Shown: positions 1 to 10,088, counted from the stretch's first letter. The stretch is 37,955 nt of DNA from Lishizhenia tianjinensis (GCA_945860455.1 CAMAQX010000003.1:1-37955), one strand, 5' to 3'. The notes: a model not told the origin generated them from the letters alone. Made by a program: numbers and translations.

Positions 1-5
1 TATTT

Positions 6-2873
6 TTGTTATTTATAACGATTTATTTATTTGCCCCTTCATGGGTTTTAGTAGGATCTGAAAGAGTTTTAAATTATACTTCAGAATATAAGTCTCAAGC
101 ACCTTTTACTTTTCACTTACAGTCTTTAAATCTTCAAATTGAAGAGGGACAAGATTTTCAAGTAGTCATTCAGTTGAAAGGATCTGAATTTCCAGATCAA
201 TTATACCTCATTAATGAAAGCGGTAAATTTTTAATGGAAAAAACAGCTAAGAATCAATTTATTGGTTGGATGCGTAAAGTTAAAAATAGTAGCAATTTTT
301 ATATTCAGGGAAATGAGTTTTCTAGTTCTAAATATGTGCTAAAAGTAATTGGTAAAGCTGTAATAGGTAAAATGGAAGCACAATTAATTTATCCAAAATA
401 CTTACGTAAAACTAATGAACTTATTAAAAACGCAGGAGATTTATTAGTACCTGAGGGTACAAGAATTGAATGGTTTATAGAAACTAAAAACACGCAATAC
501 ATTGATTTTATTTTTAATGGTGTCCAAAAACGATTTTTGAGTCAAAAAATTATAGTTCAGAAACCAATTGAAGATTCTTCAAAAGGAAAGATTCAATTTA
601 AAAATGCACTAACGAATAAAATTGATTCAACTAGTTTCATTGTTTCAGTTATTAAAGATGCTTTCCCATCTATACAAGTAGAGGAATTTTCCGATTCTAT
701 AAAGGAAGGAATACGTTATTTTTCTGGTCAGGTTGCTGATGACTATGGGGTGAATTCATTGAAATTTGTTTATACATTAATTTCTGCCAATGGAAAAACT
801 AAATCAAATACACTACAAGTAAAGCAGATGAATGGAACGCAATCTAATTTTGATTTTGCTGTTGATTTTAGAAGGGAGAGTGTTCAATTAAAAGATCGAA
901 TTGAATACTATTTTATAGTTGGTGATAATGACGGGGTTAATGGAAGTAAATTCACTAAATCCCAGACTTACACCTATGAACTACCCACATTAGAAGAATT
1001 GAACGATAATAGAGAAGAGGATCAGGTAGAAATGCAAAAAAATATGTCCGACATTATTAAACAAACCCAAGAGTTTCAAAATAAAGTAGAGAAGTTAAAA
1101 AAAGAAATAATGAATTCTAAGTCAACCGATTGGGATAAACTCAATAAGGTCGAAGATTTAAAGAAAGAACAACAACAATTACAAGAATCGATGGAACAAT
1201 TGAAAGAAAAAATGGATCAAAGTATCCAAGAGAAAAATCAGTTGTCTGAAATAGATAAAGAATTGCTAGAAAAACAAGAAATGGTTGAGAAGTTATTGGA
1301 AGATGTGATGGATGATGAGTTGAAAAAACTGTTGGATGATCTCATGAAAATGATGGAGGAAAATAATAAACAGGAACTTAAAAAAGAGTTGGATAAAATT
1401 GATCAATCTGCTGAAGACATGAAAAAGCAGCTGGATCGAAGTTTAGAAATGCTAAAAAAGCTTCAGGTGAACGAAAAAATAGATGACATAGAGAAAGAGT
1501 TAAAAGAATTAGCCAAAGAGCAGGAACAGCTTAAAAAAGATATTGAGAGCGATAAATTGACGAAAGATGAACAAATAAAGAAACAAGATGAATTAAATAA
1601 AAGATTTGAAGACCTTAAAAAAGAGTTGAATGAATTAAAAAAACTCAACGAAAAATTAGAAAAACCTATGGAATTGGGTGACACAGAAAAATCAGAGGAG
1701 AAGATATCCGACGAAATGAAAGAATCAAAAGAGGGTCTAGAAAATGGGAAAGAAAAAAAGGCCGGTGAAAATCAAAAATCCGCTGCGGATGAAATGAAAA
1801 AATTGGCAGAGCAATTAGATAAACAACAACAAGAATCAAACAAACAACAACAGGAAGAGGATATTGATTTATTGCGAAATATTTTGGAAAGTTTAATTAC
1901 CTTAAGTTTTAATCAAGAAGAAACTATGAGTAAGTTCATTAAAGTAAGTGATACAGATCCGGCGTATAAAAAATACGGTAGGCAACAACGTACTATTATA
2001 GACGATACAAAAATAATTAAAGATAGTTTATTGGCTTTAGCAAAACGCCAACCCAAAATTGCTACGTTTATTGATACCGAGTTAGCAGCAATCGATAAAA
2101 ATCATGAGTTAGCGGTAGATGATATAGATGAACATCGCAGAAGAGAATTAAATCAGCACCAACAATTAGTAATGACATCTTATAATAATCTAGCCTTGTT
2201 ACTTAATGAAAGCCTTCAATCTATGCAAAAAGAAATGCAAAGTATGATGGATGGTTCCGGTCAATGTAATAATCCGGGTAAAAAAGGCCGGCCTAAATCG
2301 GGTCAAAATATGTCCTCACAAGATATGAAGCAAATGCTAAAAAAGCAATTGGAACAAATGCAAAAAGGACAGAATGAGGGAGGGAAAAAACCTGGCGAGA
2401 AAGGAAAAGGTGGTTCCGATGGAAAAGAGGGAGAAGGTGAGTTAAATGGATTAGGTAACAAAGAAATTTCAAAAATGGCAGCTGAACAAAATGCCATACG
2501 CCAACGATTGGAACAATTAAAAAAACAAATGAATAAGGAAGGGAAAGGAGAGGGCAATCAACTTGATCCTTTAATTAAAGAGTTAGAGAAACAGGAGAAG
2601 GAATTAGTTAATAAACGGTTTAGTTCTGACTTAATTAATAGGCAAAAACAAATATTAACCCGTCTTCTGGAAAGTGAAAAAGCGTTGATGGATAGAGGTT
2701 TTGAAGAAAAAAGAGAATCAAAAAGCGGAAAAGACGACTTTTCTGGTAACAAAATCAGATTTGATGAGTATAACAAGGAAAAATTGAAACAAACAGAAAT
2801 ACTTCGCTCTGCGGATCCTTTATATAGAAAGTATTATAAAGACAAAGCAAATCAGTATTTCAATATAAAATAA
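6..2873 (+). CDS. DUF4175-like large membrane/coiled-coil protein, 5'-truncated by the window edge
   Basis: 955 aa ORF open from the window edge. Long K/E/Q-rich coiled-coil central region and Gly/Lys-rich segment (GQNEGGKKPGEKGKGGSDGKEGEGE), typical of Bacteroidota DUF4175 proteins found upstream of an ATP-binding protein, ybeY and mnmG. Confidence 0.75.
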   Translation: MLFITIYLFAPSWVLVGSERVLNYTSEYKSQAPFTFHLQSLNLQIEEGQDFQVVIQLKGSEFPDQLYLINESGKFLMEKTAKNQFIGWMRKVKNSSNFYIQGNEFSSSKYVLKVIGKAVIGKMEAQLIYPKYLRKTNELIKNAGDLLVPEGTRIEWFIETKNTQYIDFIFNGVQKRFLSQKIIVQKPIEDSSKGKIQFKNALTNKIDSTSFIVSVIKDAFPSIQVEEFSDSIKEGIRYFSGQVADDYGVNSLKFVYTLISANGKTKSNTLQVKQMNGTQSNFDFAVDFRRESVQLKDRIEYYFIVGDNDGVNGSKFTKSQTYTYELPTLEELNDNREEDQVEMQKNMSDIIKQTQEFQNKVEKLKKEIMNSKSTDWDKLNKVEDLKKEQQQLQESMEQLKEKMDQSIQEKNQLSEIDKELLEKQEMVEKLLEDVMDDELKKLLDDLMKMMEENNKQELKKELDKIDQSAEDMKKQLDRSLEMLKKLQVNEKIDDIEKELKELAKEQEQLKKDIESDKLTKDEQIKKQDELNKRFEDLKKELNELKKLNEKLEKPMELGDTEKSEEKISDEMKESKEGLENGKEKKAGENQKSAADEMKKLAEQLDKQQQESNKQQQEEDIDLLRNILESLITLSFNQEETMSKFIKVSDTDPAYKKYGRQQRTIIDDTKIIKDSLLALAKRQPKIATFIDTELAAIDKNHELAVDDIDEHRRRELNQHQQLVMTSYNNLALLLNESLQSMQKEMQSMMDGSGQCNNPGKKGRPKSGQNMSSQDMKQMLKKQLEQMQKGQNEGGKKPGEKGKGGSDGKEGEGELNGLGNKEISKMAAEQNAIRQRLEQLKKQMNKEGKGEGNQLDPLIKELEKQEKELVNKRFSSDLINRQKQILTRLLESEKALMDRGFEEKRESKSGKDDFSGNKIRFDEYNKEKLKQTEILRSADPLYRKYYKDKANQYFNIK

Positions 2874-2886
2874 TTTATTGTTATAT

Positions 2887-3300
2887 ATGAAAGAAGGATA
2901 TAAAATTATTGATTCTCTCCAAATACCCTCTGATTTTTCTGCGTTGGTAGATATAGAAAATTTAGTAGATCGGGTTTGTGGAAATCTAGGTGTTCAAGAG
3001 GACGCCTATGGTAATGTTTTAATTGCTGTAACAGAAGCCGTTAATAATGCCATTCAGCACGGTAATGATTTCAAAACGCATTTAACAGTGGATGTTTCTG
3101 TTGGTGATCAGCCCGAAGAGTTTTGTTTTAACGTAAAAGACCACGGAAAAGGATTTGATTTTACGAACCTACCAGACCCAACAGCTCCAGAAAACTTATT
3201 AAAAGAAAATGGTAGAGGTATTTTTTTAATGAAGAGCTTATCTGACAATGTTGAATTTGATGATGCGGGATCGAGCGTTAGTCTATATTTTGTTAAATGA
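2887..3300 (+). CDS. GHKL-fold ATP-binding protein (anti-sigma factor / RsbW-like serine kinase)
   Basis: Motifs AVTEAVNNAIQHGN (N-box), DHGKGFD (G1) and GRGIFLMKSLSDNVEF (G2). ORF track starts at a TTG (2878); the first ATG is at 2887 (MKEGYKIIDS). Confidence 0.85.
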   Translation: MKEGYKIIDSLQIPSDFSALVDIENLVDRVCGNLGVQEDAYGNVLIAVTEAVNNAIQHGNDFKTHLTVDVSVGDQPEEFCFNVKDHGKGFDFTNLPDPTAPENLLKENGRGIFLMKSLSDNVEFDDAGSSVSLYFVK

Positions 3301-3701
3301 TTGAAATTGAATTAGTTAATGTAGAAATTCCGGTTTTTGCGCCGGAATTTTTTATTGTATCTCTTACGAATGTTATTCAAGAAGAAGGTTTCGATTTGGG
3401 TGATGTTACAGTGATTTTGGTTACAGATGGATATTTATTAGAATTGAATCAAAAACATTTGGAACACGATTTTTATACTGATATAATTACATTTGATTAT
3501 TGTGAATTAAATATTATTTCTGGTGATTTATTTATTTCGATTGATCGCGTAAGAGAAAACGCGGAAACCTTTCAAACTGATTTTATGGTTGAGCTAAACC
3601 GAGTTATGATACATGGCGTGCTTCATTTGTGTGGCCATAAAGATAAAACGGAAGAAGAAGAGAGTAGAATGCGATCGCTAGAAAACAAATATTTAATTTA
3701 A
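3297..3701 (+). CDS. ybeY: Endoribonuclease YbeY, rRNA maturation
   Basis: [11 protein letters not shown] zinc-binding motif plus [24 protein letters not shown] overlap with the upstream gene. Confidence 0.93.
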   Translation: MIEIELVNVEIPVFAPEFFIVSLTNVIQEEGFDLGDVTVILVTDGYLLELNQKHLEHDFYTDIITFDYCELNIISGDLFISIDRVRENAETFQTDFMVELNRVMIHGVLHLCGHKDKTEEEESRMRSLENKYLI

Positions 3702-3702
3702 T

Positions 3703-3718
3703 TGTTCCACGTGAAACA
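3703..3718. promoter_or_regulatory. parS-like ParB-binding site 1 (TGTTCCACGTGAAACA)
   Basis: 16/16 match to the parS consensus TGTTNCACGTGAAACA, in the ybeY-mnmG intergenic gap 6 nt before the mnmG ATG. Confidence 0.85.
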
Positions 3719-3724
3719 ATCGGT

Positions 3725-5587
3725 ATGTTAGAACTTTATGATGTAATTGTAGTTGGTGCTGGTCACGCTGGTTGTGAAGCGGCTAATGCTGCCGCAAAAA
3801 TGGGAAGCAGGGTTTTATTGGTCACAATGAACATGAATACCATTGCACAAATGAGCTGTAATCCTGCTATGGGTGGAGTTGCAAAAGGGCAAATTGTTCG
3901 AGAAATTGATGCGCTTGGGGGCGGTTCAGGTATTGTTAGTGATAAAAGCGCTATTCAGTTTAGAATGCTGAATCGCTCTAAAGGACCAGCTATGTGGTCG
4001 CCGAGAACACAAAATGATCGAATGAAATTTGCTGAAGAGTGGAGACTTTTACTTGAACAAAACAAGAACGTTGACTTTTGGCAAGACACTTGTAATGGTA
4101 TAATCGTTGAAAAGAATACTGTCAAGGGGGTTAAAACAGCTCTAGGTATAAAAATATACGCAAAAGCCGTCATCCTAACTAATGGTACTTTTCTCAATGG
4201 ACTAATACATTTGGGGGAAAAACAGTTTGGGGGAGGTAGGGTAGCCGAGAAGGCTTCTACAGGCATAACCGAAGATTTGTTAAATTATGGTTTTACTTCT
4301 GGTAGAATGAAAACAGGTACTCCGCCCCGTGTTGATGGTCGTTCGTTGAACTATTTTTTAATGGAGGAACAATTAGGTGACCTAAACCCATCAAAGTTTA
4401 GTTTTTCAAACACGGAGTCTTTAAAAACCCAAAGAAGTTGCTACATAACATATACTAGCAATGAAACACATGATATATTACGGACGGGTTTTGACCGATC
4501 GCCCATGTTTAATGGGTCTATTCAGAGTACTGGACCGAGATATTGTCCGAGCATTGAAGATAAGATTGATAGATTTGCTGACCGTGATAGACATCAGATT
4601 TTCGTTGAACCAGAAGGATGGAACACTGTGGAAATCTATGTTAATGGTTTTAGTACTTCTTTACCGGAAGAAGTACAGTTTGGAGCAATGAGAACTATTC
4701 CTGGTTTCGAACATGCTAAAATGTTTAGACCTGGATACGCTATTGAATATGATTACTTTCCCCCTACTCAGTTGAAACACACCTTAGAAACAAAGCTTAT
4801 TTCAAATCTATATTTTGCAGGTCAAATAAATGGAACAACGGGATATGAGGAAGCCGCTTGTCAGGGATTAATGTCAGGGATTAATGCACATTTGAAAATA
4901 AATGAATCATCTCCATTTATTTTAAAAAGAAGCGAGGCTTATATTGGAGTATTAATTGATGATTTAATTACAAAGGGCACAGATGAACCATATCGTATGT
5001 TTACGAGTAGAGCTGAATATAGAATTTTATTGCGTCAAGACAATGCCGATGTTCGTTTAACCGAGCTGGGCTTAGGTTTGGGTTTAAATAGTGTTAACGA
5101 ACTTAATCGTGTTCAAAAAAAAGTGAGTGAAACAAGTTTATTACTAAGCATACTTAAGAAAACAGGTGTAACACCAATTGATATTAATTCTTTACTCCTT
5201 GAGAAGGATAGTGCACCAATTATTCAACAAGTTAAATTAGCATCCCTTCTAGCTCGCCCACATATTGTAATGGATGATTTAATTTCTGTTTCACCGGGGT
5301 TAAAAGAGTTGACAGATTCTTGTTTGACCGAGAGCATTGAACAGGCTGAAATTCAAATAAAATATAGAGGATACATAGAGCGGGAACAGGAGCACGCGCT
5401 GAAACTTGATCGATTGGAGTCTCTAGTAATTCCAGCCACGATGGATTATTCAAAAATTAAAAGCATAAGTATTGAGGCTAAGCAAAAGTTAATTGCAATT
5501 ATGCCGGCGACTATCGGTCATGCTGCTCGTATTTCAGGTGTTTCACCAAGTGATATTTCTGTATTATTAATTCATTTAGGCCGTTAA
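3725..5587 (+). CDS. mnmG: tRNA uridine-5-carboxymethylaminomethyl(34) synthesis enzyme MnmG (GidA)
   Basis: N-terminal FAD motif [64 protein letters not shown]; 620 aa. Confidence 0.97.
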   Translation: MLELYDVIVVGAGHAGCEAANAAAKMGSRVLLVTMNMNTIAQMSCNPAMGGVAKGQIVREIDALGGGSGIVSDKSAIQFRMLNRSKGPAMWSPRTQNDRMKFAEEWRLLLEQNKNVDFWQDTCNGIIVEKNTVKGVKTALGIKIYAKAVILTNGTFLNGLIHLGEKQFGGGRVAEKASTGITEDLLNYGFTSGRMKTGTPPRVDGRSLNYFLMEEQLGDLNPSKFSFSNTESLKTQRSCYITYTSNETHDILRTGFDRSPMFNGSIQSTGPRYCPSIEDKIDRFADRDRHQIFVEPEGWNTVEIYVNGFSTSLPEEVQFGAMRTIPGFEHAKMFRPGYAIEYDYFPPTQLKHTLETKLISNLYFAGQINGTTGYEEAACQGLMSGINAHLKINESSPFILKRSEAYIGVLIDDLITKGTDEPYRMFTSRAEYRILLRQDNADVRLTELGLGLGLNSVNELNRVQKKVSETSLLLSILKKTGVTPIDINSLLLEKDSAPIIQQVKLASLLARPHIVMDDLISVSPGLKELTDSCLTESIEQAEIQIKYRGYIEREQEHALKLDRLESLVIPATMDYSKIKSISIEAKQKLIAIMPATIGHAARISGVSPSDISVLLIHLGR

Positions 5588-5603
5588 TGTTTCACGTGAA
5601 ACA
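5588..5603. promoter_or_regulatory. parS-like ParB-binding site 2 (TGTTTCACGTGAAACA)
   Basis: 16/16 match to the parS consensus. Core of a perfect 20-bp palindrome AATGTTTCACGTGAAACATT (5586-5605) beginning inside the mnmG stop codon. Confidence 0.9.
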
Positions 5604-5616
5604 TTTAAATCAAAAC

Positions 5617-5632
5617 CATTTCGCGGGAAACA
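5617..5632. promoter_or_regulatory. Degenerate parS-like half-site (CATTTCGCGGGAAACA)
   Basis: 12/16 identity to TGTTTCACGTGAAACA, 13 nt after site 2. Weak on its own. Confidence 0.3.
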
Positions 5633-6003
5633 CAATGAACTCTGTTCGAATCTGAATAAATGATATTTCAAATTAGTGATTATGATGTTTCATTGATTTG
5701 TGATATTCTTCAGCTATTTTTTCATTTACGTTTTCGCCATCAATAATTTCCTCAACAGGATTTCTCTGTCTGATGGATTGATTTTGAATGTGCTTAGTCA
5801 GAGTGAACACTAAATTATTCTTATGGTTGTTACTAATTTCATGTGGTTGTTGTTTGAATAAAAGTTCGTTGACTTTACAAATAACCAATCAAGAATTCCA
5901 TTTTTTGTTTTATTTATGTTGATTATATAGCACGCTTGTTTTTTTTGTTTTTACTTACGAAAGTCGAGTAATAAAATTGAATGAAATAGAATTTGAATTA
6001 ATC

Positions 6004-6681
6004 CTACGAATGATTGTTTTCAGATTTTAGGAAAATCAACAAATCTTCCATATTATTGAAATGGAAGTCGGCAACAGTTAGTTTTGGATTTGGATGATGA
6101 GATTTTTCAGGAATACAAATTACAGTCATATTTGCTGCTTTACCTGCTATTACTCCATTTAGGGAGTCTTCAATAACTAAACATGTAGAAGGATTACTAC
6201 CCATATTGTGTGCTGCTGTCAAATACACAGCGGGATGAGGTTTACCATGAGTTTCATTTTCAGCAGAAAAAATCCCGTCGAATAATGATTCTATCTCTGT
6301 TTTCTTTAATACTGCCTCAATTAGTGCTCTAGGTGAAGAACTAGCCAGTCCAATTTTTTTGTTTGATTTTACAAAAAGCAATGTTTCTTTAACTCCAGCT
6401 ATTAATTTTCCTTCTTCATTAATAAGATCAATCATTTTTTTAATAATCTGATTTTCAATAATATAAGATGTTGTTTTCCAGTGTTCTTTTTCTTGCCAAT
6501 AGTTTATAACCTGGTCTATTCTCATACCTACAGTTAATTGAAAATCGGATTTTGATAAGTTTGAACCAAGCGAACTAAAGACTTCGTGCATGGCGGTTTT
6601 CCAAAGGGGCTCTGAATCAACAAGCACTCCGTCCATATCGAAGAGTATTGTGTCGTATGATGATAGTACGAGCTTATCCAT
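6004..6681 (-). CDS. HAD-superfamily phosphatase (beta-phosphoglucomutase / hexitol phosphatase-like)
   Basis: DTILFDMDGVLVDSEPLWK (HAD motif I), GLASSSPRALIEAVL, KPHPAVYLTAAHNMG, CLVIEDSLNGVIAGKAA. Confidence 0.9.
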   Translation of the reverse strand: MDKLVLSSYDTILFDMDGVLVDSEPLWKTAMHEVFSSLGSNLSKSDFQLTVGMRIDQVINYWQEKEHWKTTSYIIENQIIKKMIDLINEEGKLIAGVKETLLFVKSNKKIGLASSSPRALIEAVLKKTEIESLFDGIFSAENETHGKPHPAVYLTAAHNMGSNPSTCLVIEDSLNGVIAGKAANMTVICIPEKSHHPNPKLTVADFHFNNMEDLLIFLKSENNHS

Positions 6682-7525
6682 TTTTATACCTTCTTAATCG
6701 TTGTTTTCCTAGTAACCAATTGCCTTCGTTTGCTATGTAAATAATACCAGTCGATGATACTGCTATGCATTCTCGTTGATTATATCTAATAAAACGCTTT
6801 GTTTTGTTAATTTTAAGCCCGATTTCACTAGTTGTCAACCAAATTAATCGATTGTAAGTTAAACAAAGTATTTGTTCCTTATTATCTATTGTTGCTGAAG
6901 TAAATGAGTCGGTCTTCCAGCTTTTTGTTCCGGGAATTAATTCCTGTGTTTTTTTCCAATTTCCGCTTTTCAAGTTTTCGGATTTTATCGTGTATACATA
7001 GCTTTTTCCATCAAAGGGTAATGTCCTACATTTTGTGAATATCCACAGGTTATCATTGAAATAGAGGATGCTTTCAGCATCAAAATAACGGTTTTGTGGT
7101 AGTGCGGGAAATTCTGTCTGTTCCTGATATGAAAAAGGATAAATTTCTGCTGAAGCAGAATCTTTAGTTAATATATCAATTATTGATAATTTTAAAACGC
7201 GAAGTTTTTTTCTTTTGTTTTCATTATTACCTATATCTGCAATATAAAGATTCCCTAATTTGTCTTTTGTCAAATCTTCCCAATCGGTGTTTTTCGCATT
7301 GAACACGCGACATTCTTTTAAAATAGACCCAAAAAGATTCAATACATAAATTATCGGTTCGTTTCCCCCGTCGTTGTGTGCTAAAAGCAAACTATCGCCA
7401 ATACATTCAAGTCCTGAGATTTCGTGTAGTTTATGGCTTAGTCGAAAAGATTTCCTGAATTGTGCTTGAGAACTATGATTGAAAAGGAGTGCTAAAATAA
7501 AACAGAGGAAGAGTCTCTTTTTCAT
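6674..7525 (-). CDS. Secreted hypothetical protein, probable beta-propeller
   Basis: Signal peptide (MKKRLFLCFILALLFNHSSQAQ) and repeated short strands (LYIADIGNNENKR, IIYIANEGNWLL). No specific family recognised with certainty. Confidence 0.6.
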   Translation of the reverse strand: MKKRLFLCFILALLFNHSSQAQFRKSFRLSHKLHEISGLECIGDSLLLAHNDGGNEPIIYVLNLFGSILKECRVFNAKNTDWEDLTKDKLGNLYIADIGNNENKRKKLRVLKLSIIDILTKDSASAEIYPFSYQEQTEFPALPQNRYFDAESILYFNDNLWIFTKCRTLPFDGKSYVYTIKSENLKSGNWKKTQELIPGTKSWKTDSFTSATIDNKEQILCLTYNRLIWLTTSEIGLKINKTKRFIRYNQRECIAVSSTGIIYIANEGNWLLGKQRLRRYKNG

Positions 7526-8784
7526 GGATTGATTTTTATGCGTACAAGTTCGATTTTTCTATCGCTCACCTTCTCTACATAAATCACCTTGTTTTTAATT
7601 TGAATTTTTTCTCCTTCCTCAGGAATCGTTTCTAATTCATGAATAATCAGTCCTCCAAGTGTTTCGTATGCTTCTGATTCTGGAAAACCTAAATCAAATG
7701 TTTTGTTTAAATAATCAATTTCTACCCTTGCTGAAAAAAGATATTCTGTAGCGCTTATTTTTTGTTCTAACCAGTCGTCTTTGTCGTGCTCGTCTTCAAT
7801 GTCTCCAAAAATTTCCTCGACTACATCCTCGATAGTTATTAGTCCTGCGGTCCCACCATATTCGTCTACAACAACCGCGATATTTCCTGCTTGTTTTGTA
7901 AATTGTTCAAGAATTTCACTTCCTGGAATTGCTTCTGGTACAAAGGATATTGGCATTAATATTTGTTTGATGGATTGAGGTTTTTTAAACATTTCAAATG
8001 AGTGCACATAACCAATAATGTTATCAACGGTGTTACGATAAACAATAATCTTGGACAGGCCTGTTTTAATGAATAAATTTGTTAAAACCTCAATAGAGTC
8101 GTCTACATCCACAGAAACAATTTCTGTTCTAGGAATCATACAATCACGTGCTTTAACATTGGAAAAATCCAGGGCATTTTGAAGAATTTGAATTTCATTT
8201 CCAAAGTGGGCTTCAGAGGAGATCTTAGCGTGAATCTCATGTATGAAATGTTCCAAATCCACCTTACTAAATATTTTCTCGTTTTTCTCAAGTTTTGTTC
8301 CTGTTAATCGCAACAAGGAGCCGCTAATAAACAGCATAAACTGCGAGGGTAAATACAATAAAACGTATAAAATAAAAAGAAATCCAGAACCTAATTGTAA
8401 AAACCGATTGGGGTTTATTTGAACAAGTGCTTTTGGTAAAAATTCGGCTACAAATAAAACGAGTAATGTTGATAAAACGGTTTGAAATATTAAAACTAAT
8501 CCATTACTATTTATGTAGCTGCCCACAATTGGACTAAGTATTTCCGAAGAAGCTAGACCAAATAGCACAAGTGAAATATTGTTGCCTAATAATAACATCG
8601 TAATCATATTAGATTCACTCGAATAGAACACGCCGATTATTTTACTACTTATCGTACCTTTTGTTTTGTCAAGCTCTACTTTTAGTCTATTAGAGGAAAG
8701 ATAGGCTAATTCCATCCCTGAGAAAAATGCGGAAGAAGCAAGGGACAATATAATTATGAGAAAATTTGTGCTTTCGTTAGTCAT
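7522..8784 (-). CDS. Hemolysin-family CNNM/CBS-pair/CorC_HlyC transmembrane protein
   Basis: N-terminal CNNM-type TM region (FFSGMELAYLSSNRLKVE), DCMIPRTEIVSVDVDDS CBS region, VVVDEYGGTAGLITIEDVVEEIFGDIEDEHD hallmark. Confidence 0.9.
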   Translation of the reverse strand: MTNESTNFLIIILSLASSAFFSGMELAYLSSNRLKVELDKTKGTISSKIIGVFYSSESNMITMLLLGNNISLVLFGLASSEILSPIVGSYINSNGLVLIFQTVLSTLLVLFVAEFLPKALVQINPNRFLQLGSGFLFILYVLLYLPSQFMLFISGSLLRLTGTKLEKNEKIFSKVDLEHFIHEIHAKISSEAHFGNEIQILQNALDFSNVKARDCMIPRTEIVSVDVDDSIEVLTNLFIKTGLSKIIVYRNTVDNIIGYVHSFEMFKKPQSIKQILMPISFVPEAIPGSEILEQFTKQAGNIAVVVDEYGGTAGLITIEDVVEEIFGDIEDEHDKDDWLEQKISATEYLFSARVEIDYLNKTFDLGFPESEAYETLGGLIIHELETIPEEGEKIQIKNKVIYVEKVSDRKIELVRIKINP

Positions 8785-8795
8785 TTGATTTCGGT

Positions 8796-10073
8796 TTATT
8801 TTACCAAGTCAAAACCAATATCCTTTCTATAGTAGGCACCGTCAAAAGTGATTTTTTGTATACTCTCGTATGATTTTGCTAAAGCAATTTCGATGTTTTT
8901 ACCATATGAAGTAACTGCAAGCACTCTGCCGCCGGAAGTATTAATAGATGGGCCGTCTGCCGTTGTGCCAGCATGGAAAACTAAGCTATCGGTAACATTA
9001 TTTAATCCATAAATTGGTAAACCGGATTTATGTTTTTCTGGATATCCACCTGAAACCATCATTACCGTTGCTGCGCTTTGTTCAAAAAATTGAATATCTC
9101 TTTCTGATAATGTGTTGGTTGCAATCCCTTCAAAAAGATCTAAAATATCTGATTTTAAACGAGGAATTACTACTTCAGTTTCTGGATCGCCCATTCGGCA
9201 ATTATATTCTATTACATAAGGCTCTCCTTTGACATTGATCAACCCAAAGAAAATGAATCCTTTGTATGGGATTTTATCATTTTTCAACCCTTTTACTGTC
9301 GGAATAATGATTTGATTCGTTACCTTGTCCAAAAAAGCGCCTTGTGCAAACGGAACGGGAGATACTGCCCCCATGCCTCCTGTGTTTAATCCGAGATCAT
9401 TTTCTCCAATTCGTTTGTAATCTTTGGCTTCTGGCAAGATTTTAAAAGAATCTCCGTCAGTTAATACAAAAACGGACAATTCGATACCGCTTAAAAATTG
9501 CTCAACAACAACTTTCTTTCCAGCATCACCGAATTTATTATCCGACAAGATCGTATACAATTCAAGTTTAGCGTCCTCAAGAGACTCTAAAATCAGCACA
9601 CCTTTTCCCGCTGCTAAGCCATCTGCTTTTAACACATAAGGAGCTTTCATTTTTTCCAAATACACCAATCCTTGTTCTAGTGTTTCTTTTGTGAAACTTG
9701 CATATTTCGCTGTTGGAATCGAGTGACGAGCCATGAATTCTTTCGCATAATCCTTGCTTCCTTCTAATTTTGCGGCTTCTTTTTGTGGTCCAATTACTGG
9801 AATTTTTTTAAGTAAGTCATCGTCTAAAAAAAAGTCGTGAATTCCATTTACTAAAGGTTCTTCAGGCCCTACAACAACCATGTCAATCTGGTTTTGCAAA
9901 ACAAACTCTTTTATTTGAATGAAATTATTGAGGGAAAGGTCTATGTTTTTACCAAAATTTCGAGTTCCAGCATTTCCTGGGGCAATAAATAGGGCATCTA
10001 AAATAGAGCTTTGAGCAATTTTCCATGCCATTGCATGTTCCCGCCCCCCAGATCCAAGCAATAATACTCTCAT
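8796..10073 (-). CDS. purD: Phosphoribosylamine-glycine ligase
   Basis: MRVLLLGSGGREHAMAWKI N-terminus, VVGPEEPLVNGI, GLAAGKGV, EYNCRMGDPETEVV. Confidence 0.97.
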   Translation of the reverse strand: MRVLLLGSGGREHAMAWKIAQSSILDALFIAPGNAGTRNFGKNIDLSLNNFIQIKEFVLQNQIDMVVVGPEEPLVNGIHDFFLDDDLLKKIPVIGPQKEAAKLEGSKDYAKEFMARHSIPTAKYASFTKETLEQGLVYLEKMKAPYVLKADGLAAGKGVLILESLEDAKLELYTILSDNKFGDAGKKVVVEQFLSGIELSVFVLTDGDSFKILPEAKDYKRIGENDLGLNTGGMGAVSPVPFAQGAFLDKVTNQIIIPTVKGLKNDKIPYKGFIFFGLINVKGEPYVIEYNCRMGDPETEVVIPRLKSDILDLFEGIATNTLSERDIQFFEQSAATVMMVSGGYPEKHKSGLPIYGLNNVTDSLVFHAGTTADGPSINTSGGRVLAVTSYGKNIEIALAKSYESIQKITFDGAYYRKDIGFDLVK

Positions 10074-10088
10074 TTTTAAAATGGTGGT

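Noticed and set aside
1463-2776. Minus-strand ORFs (1463-1684, 2303-2557, 2558-2776) opposite the DUF4175-like gene
   Set aside because: Ser/Phe/Leu-rich antisense shadows of the K/E-rich coding strand with no recognisable family.
3955-4691. Overlapping ORFs inside mnmG (3955-4266 minus, 4461-4691 plus)
   Set aside because: Out-of-frame shadows of a strongly conserved gene.
5633-6003. Possible oriC next to the parS sites
   Set aside because: No clear cluster of TTATNCACA-type DnaA boxes was visible and no dnaA/dnaN genes are in the window. Proximity to the origin is plausible, but oriC itself is not supported here.
8146-8153. CACGTG core in the CNNM/CBS gene
   Set aside because: Flanks do not match parS (AATCACGTGCTT). 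A 6-mer alone is expected by chance.
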